Shown here in pieces: positions 60,455 through 64,000 of a stretch of 64,000 nt of DNA. The notes under the pieces were generated by a model, which was not told the origin of the DNA, ran no database searches, and saw only the letters and a program-made list of their open reading frames with translations. Numbering within the stretch: the stretch's first letter is position 1; each line of letters starts with the position of its first letter. Source of the stretch: Azorinus chamasolen (taxonomy: Eukaryota > Mollusca > Bivalvia > Cardiida > Solecurtidae); the NCBI GenBank assembly GCA_963576725.1, contig OY755247.1, positions 14,448,526 to 14,512,525 of the forward strand, read 5' to 3'. Made by a program: the position numbers and the translations under genes.

Positions 60455-60948
60455 GGCCTTAAGCACAGGTGCTAGGCGTGTGGCCATTTCACAAATACTG
60501 CGAGTCACTACCGACACATATTATGAGATCTAGTGTGACTTTCGATGTCATCAGTGGTGAAAATGTGCATGTATGTGTCGGTAGTGACTCGGTCGACTAA
60601 ATCTAAGCTGGAGTTTACCGTCTCAAAACAGTAATTTTTCGGCTTATGATCGGCAATCAATGGTGTGTATTTGAAGGACTGGACATTTCTGCGTGCATTC
60701 ACTCATATTTGATTGAAATCGAGCGGAAATTGACGTCGTAACAAGACGCGGAATGTAGTTGGTGCATTTTTTCTGCCATTTTGGACCATATAGTTACATA
60801 CCTTTATATAGTAATATACTGTACGAAAAAAAAAATCATTTTTTTTTTTTTATATATAATGTCAAGTTATGATGTCTAAACGTATTTGAAGGTATTTATA
60901 AGTAGTATTTGTGAAATGGCCACACGCCTAGCACCTGTGGCCTTAAGG
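60455..60948. repeat. Nested foldback element
   Basis: The outer arms GGCCTTAAGCACAGGTGCTA (60455-60500) and its complement (60904-60948) are about 45 bp and nearly perfect. Immediately inside the left arm a second hairpin, CGAGTCACTACCGACACATA (60501-60520), pairs with 60572-60591. The interior has A/T runs (60829-60853) and no reading frame of note. Confidence 0.75.
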
Positions 60949-61041
60949 ACATACGGTTTGGTCAGAAATAAGGCTTTTCAAACTGTATATAAACCAGATG
61001 AGGAAAGTCGGTCTAGATGTTTTAATTGCCCAATGGGGACT

Positions 61042-61140
61042 TAAACCTTTAGCCTGCTGTAGGCGGATGAGTGAAAATAATTTGGATCCCGATGAGACTC
61101 CGAGAAACTCGGCGTCTCATCAGGATCAAACCCATTTGAT
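61042..61140 (+). mobile_element. TTAA-E-related hairpin remnant
   Basis: AAACCTTTAGCCTGCTGTAG and palindrome TTTGGATCCCGATGAGACTC / CGTCTCATCAGGATCAAACC around CGAGAAACTCGG; the right end is absent. 60956-61041 has nothing recognised. Confidence 0.55.
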
Positions 61141-61197
61141 AACCTAACCGCACTGTTAAAAAGAAATGCAAGATAAATCATCTGTTATTATCGTTGT

Positions 61198-61400
61198 TTA
61201 ACCCTTTCGCTGCCAAATTCTGTCGTCTGCTAACTTTGTCGTCTGCTACAAATTTTCATTTTTTTTATTTTCTTCATTTTTGTTTTAAAAACATAGTAAC
61301 AGTAACAAACAGTTTGGATTCTGATTACTCGGCGTCTCATCTGGATCCAAACTGTTTGAATAGTTAATCACAGATCCGGCATTGGCAGCGAAAGGGTTAA
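61198..61400 (+). mobile_element. TTAA-E MITE, one arm shortened
   Basis: TTAACCCTTTCGCTGCCAAA to TTGGCAGCGAAAGGGTTAA. The hairpin left arm jumps from TTGGATTCTGATT to ACTCGGCGTCTCATCTGG, a deletion ending in the centre. Confidence 0.75.
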
Positions 61401-61401
61401 T

Positions 61402-61558
61402 ATTTCAATAATACCTCCCTTTTCTCCATCAACCTTATGCTGTGACCATTCTTTAGAATCGTCTCTTCGAGACGATTCTAAAGAATGGTCACAGCATAGG
61501 GTTTGGTCGAGAAATGACGATTTTAGTATTTGGGTACGCACCGTTATCTATAGCTCTG
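61402..61558. mobile_element. TA-6 MITE with a paired arm substitution
   Basis: The left end is truncated. The arms read GTGACCATTCTTT and AAAGAATGGTCAC where the consensus is GTGACCACTCTTT / AAAGAGTGGTCAC: T61449 faces A61485. The right end is GTTATCTATAGCTCTG then TA. Confidence 0.75.
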
Positions 61559-62300
61559 TAGAGTTATAACTGAAGTCGATGCCATTTTCTACCGACACAA
61601 GTTTGCCCAGCAGACTAAAGGTATTCTTTCTTGTAGAAGTAATTTTCTTTGAGAAGCTTGCGCAACATTTAATTTGATGTTCGACGGGGTAAATATCACA
61701 CACTTTGCATGTTCGTGCCTTATTTTGTCATGTTAATCGCGGCAGTAAATTTCTTATTGGCATCTTACTTCCCTGTCTTATTACCTGTAAGAGGATTTGT
61801 CATTATAAATCATTTTCCAAGGACGACTATCGAAATGTTATTTTGGAAAGATCGTCTGTTTTTCGCCGCACTTTTAAAATGTCAGGGCGGTCTGTTGATT
61901 TATACGTTTATCAAACAGAGAGGACTGTTTACCTATTTGCGAATGGCGTTGGAGCTGTCTGATCAGGGACTGTTCTGTTGACTAATGAAATAGGACGATC
62001 CAGTTCTAGTTTCTCTTTGTTTATACAGGGGGGGGGGGGGAACCGCCTGATTTGGGTATACTCTGTTTATAAAGGAGCTTAAAGGTTTCTCTACGGGGTA
62101 AAGGGTTAAACCCTTTACTAAAATTAATAGCTTATGTCAAACGTTTTATATCTTAACACTCTCTATGAAACTTTAATTTCTCATTAATCCTTAATATATG
62201 GAGGTATTTTGTCACCTTTGGAAACGGTGTAGACCGACATCAGATATCTTCTATAGGTTCGCTAAATTATAATGTGTGGATCACACAATGTTGCTTTATA
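61559..62300. other. No gene; MITE debris
   Basis: 61945-61985 is a half hairpin (GGAGCTGTCTGATCAGGGAC). 62027-62040 is a G-run. GTAAAGGGTTAAACCCTTTAC at 62098-62118 is two TTAA-element ends meeting at one TTAA. Two overlapping frames at 61705-61981 end in this hairpin and are not credible genes. Confidence 0.45.
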
Positions 62301-62715
62301 TAGTGAACCCTCATTATACCGGCAGTTTGCATCGAAACAAAATATTACCGTTAAGCCTTTAAAACAACCACTGAATAAATAGGTGCAATGCCAATAAGAC
62401 AGGTGATCGTTTAATGCAGAACACAGGAAGTGCAAAAAGCTCCCACAGGGATCTGCAGGAGCTGTCTCATCAGGGTCTGCACTATTTACCAGTTGATTGT
62501 GCAACCAGTGCACTCCACAGCAGTGATTGCACAGCGAAATACGTGTACACAGTGAATATATATGTAATTATACAACAAGGCATGAGTAAAGAAGGAGCAA
62601 TGTATTTTGAAATTCAGCAAGAGAAGGGTGAAACTCGTTATACATGTAACGGCAACCTCGTTATACCAGCAAAATGTCTGGAAACAAACACCTCCGCTGT
62701 AATGAGGGTTCACTG
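62301..62715. mobile_element. TA-7 MITE whose right hairpin arm is replaced by half of TTAA-A
   Basis: TAGTGAACCCTCATTATACC to TAATGAGGGTTCACTG are the ends. The left arm GTTTAATGCAGAACACAGGA reaches AAAAAGCTCC. After about 62455 the sequence is TTAA-A right half (GGAGCTGTCTCATCAGGGTC ... AGCAAGAGAAGGG, to 62629). The expected TA-7 arm is missing. Confidence 0.65.
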
Positions 62716-63109
62716 TAATATATAATATGTATAACCCACGTTTGGATGACAGTAGTCACATGTTTTTAAAGTTGATTTTACGCATTCCCTCAACACAATT
62801 ATTTTTCTTTTTCCAACCAAATTGCTGAAGGTACTGGTAGCACGGAGCCCATTTATTATAAACAGAGTGTCTTGTGTTTATGGGTTTATTACATTAGGCA
62901 AAATTAATAGCTGTTCAACATCACATATTTTTTCAGCGGCTAGCTGTCTATTTTCACTTTTGTTCTAGTTTTCCACCAATCAGAAACTATGTTGCATTGT
63001 AATTTGCATATGACATACTAGTATTTTGTAGTAAACCGTATTTTCATTAGTTAATACCTTGACTGGCATACAGCCTTTTTATAATGACTCTACACATGGC
63101 CAAACTGAA

Positions 63110-63203
63110 TGTAGGACGTTTCGGCCTAGGAAGTTTCGCCCCGGATGTTTCGGCCCAGGACGTTTTGGCCATCTATTTTTTCGGCCTAGGACGTTTCGGC
63201 AAA
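63110..63203. repeat. Imperfect 15-bp GGACGTTTCGGCC repeat
   Basis: GGACGTTTCGGCCTA, GGAAGTTTCGCCCC, GGATGTTTCGGCCCA, GGACGTTTTGGCC and GGACGTTTCGGC occur in succession with one short gap. Confidence 0.85.
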
Positions 63204-64000
63204 AATTGAAAATTTGTATTAAAAAGCAAAAATTGAATAATCTAAATCATTAAATAACTATCTATATGTTAAATATTGATATGTGGTTCAATTTGTTTGT
63301 GTTATACAGATCAGGATATTAGCTAAGCAGGTGACATATTCACACTTACTCAACCTTGGGTACAAGGAGTGATAAAGAGGTGCTTTCAAATACAATAGTC
63401 ACACTGTTTAGTCATTAAAACAGCCCCAGGCCACATAACACCTTACTAATGATTTACTATCCCATTCAGTTTTGATTTTGGTCTTGGTCCAAACTGTTTG
63501 CCACTCACTTTATGCTTTTCGTTTTCAGCCAAAATGTTGTTTAGTTCAACTTTTGGTGGATTCAAATACATGTACAATACTGTAGTCACATAGTTGTTTA
63601 TTACCATGACCAGTAAAAAATATGAATTATTTATTACTTTGGTCATTATCAAAACTAGAGTATATAATACATAAACAATATTACTGAGTAAAACTATATA
63701 GATCTATTATCCTCAAAGGGTGTTGATCAATTTTGACTATTCAATTTTTGGTGTGCCATACTTTATATTAGTTCCTAACCCATTATCGTACTTATCACCT
63801 CATGGTAATGATTGCTGAGCATTATTGCCAGTTTGCCAAAACCACTATTAAACTTTTAAACTTTTATTATCATTTTGCTATCAATTTAATACCACATTTG
63901 ATCACGTCCACTTTGACGAACAGGTAGTTTGCCGAAACCACCGTAATTCACAGGCAATGCTATAGGAAATAAAGAAGAAATGTTGTTTAGTATATTAGAG
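63204..64000. other. No gene recognised
   Basis: AT-rich, no open frame, repeat family or RNA gene identified. 62716-63109 is similarly empty. Confidence 0.45.

Noticed and set aside
61705..61981. Two overlapping frames with a membrane-like start
   Set aside because: They end in a MITE half hairpin and have no splice or homology support.
2668..62629. Rho-independent terminators at the hairpins
   Set aside because: The hairpins lie inside MITEs of a eukaryotic genome, lack T-runs and have no upstream genes.

Overview
The window looks like intergenic, repeat-saturated nuclear DNA of a lophotrochozoan, most likely a bivalve mollusc. This is inferred from an AT-rich composition, hundreds of base pairs between any plausible coding fragments, decayed non-LTR retrotransposons, a tRNA-derived SINE, and at least six minisatellite-bearing Helentron/Pearl-like elements of a kind common in bivalves. 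The species cannot be named from the sequence. There is no bacterial-style gene, operon or CRISPR array. Only two weak candidate exons (27745-28056 and 28792-28911) are not explained by repeats.

Three repeat classes account for most of the window. (1) Short non-autonomous DNA transposons (MITEs). One group, named here TTAA-A to TTAA-I, is bounded by TTAA followed by CCC and ends in GGG then TTAA, as in piggyBac-type elements. A second group, TA-1 to TA-7, is flanked by TA and mostly starts CAG and ends CTG, as in pogo/Tigger-type elements. Nearly every family carries an internal long palindrome (arms about 30-60 bp), and many otherwise different families share the palindrome centre GCTCC-N4-GGAGC, typically GCTCCTATAGGAGC. 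(2) Helentron-like elements Hel-1 to Hel-7 (1-2153, 9123-10163, 12031-13790, 33769-34716, 43166-44390, 49178-49840, 50220-52222). Each complete one has a G/C-rich hairpin end, usually a GTCC/GTCT microsatellite, a tandem array of roughly 145-175 bp monomers, and a right end made of an inverted copy of the left tip, a small hairpin and usually TCTTGTT or TCTAGTT. (3) Stand-alone minisatellites and microsatellites, of which the largest are 36445-39388 (24-bp unit) and 56861-58760 (40-bp unit).

Layout. 1-2395: satellite-like Hel-1 tail. 2.6-9.1 kb: nested MITEs. 9.1-10.2 and 12.0-13.8 kb: Hel-2 and Hel-3. 14.3-16.7 kb: CR1/L2-type LINE remnant with a recognisable reverse transcriptase. 16.8-33.5 kb: dense MITEs, one SINE and the candidate exons. 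33.8-34.7 kb: Hel-4. 36.4-39.4 kb: 24-bp minisatellite. 39.5-43 kb: MITEs, some sharing one TTAA. 43.2-44.4 kb: Hel-5. 44.6-49 kb: nested MITEs. 49.2-52.2 kb: Hel-6 and Hel-7. 52.3-56.6 kb: MITEs. 56.9-58.8 kb: minisatellite. 59.3-64 kb: MITEs, a LINE tail fragment and foldbacks.

The most interesting signals are: the shared palindrome core across apparently unrelated transposon families; private base changes present on both arms of individual palindromes at paired positions (20772/20807, 31896/31936, 46550/46581, 61449/61485, 40564/40605, 27004/27045); hybrid elements and tandem duplications whose breakpoints lie at the palindrome core (near 5359, 62455 and 31977-32250); and Hel-7, whose array carries five exact AGGTCACTGTGACCT estrogen-response-element palindromes plus tandem AGGTCA half-sites. 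Together the palindrome observations suggest that these hairpins are copied, homogenised and exchanged as modules.
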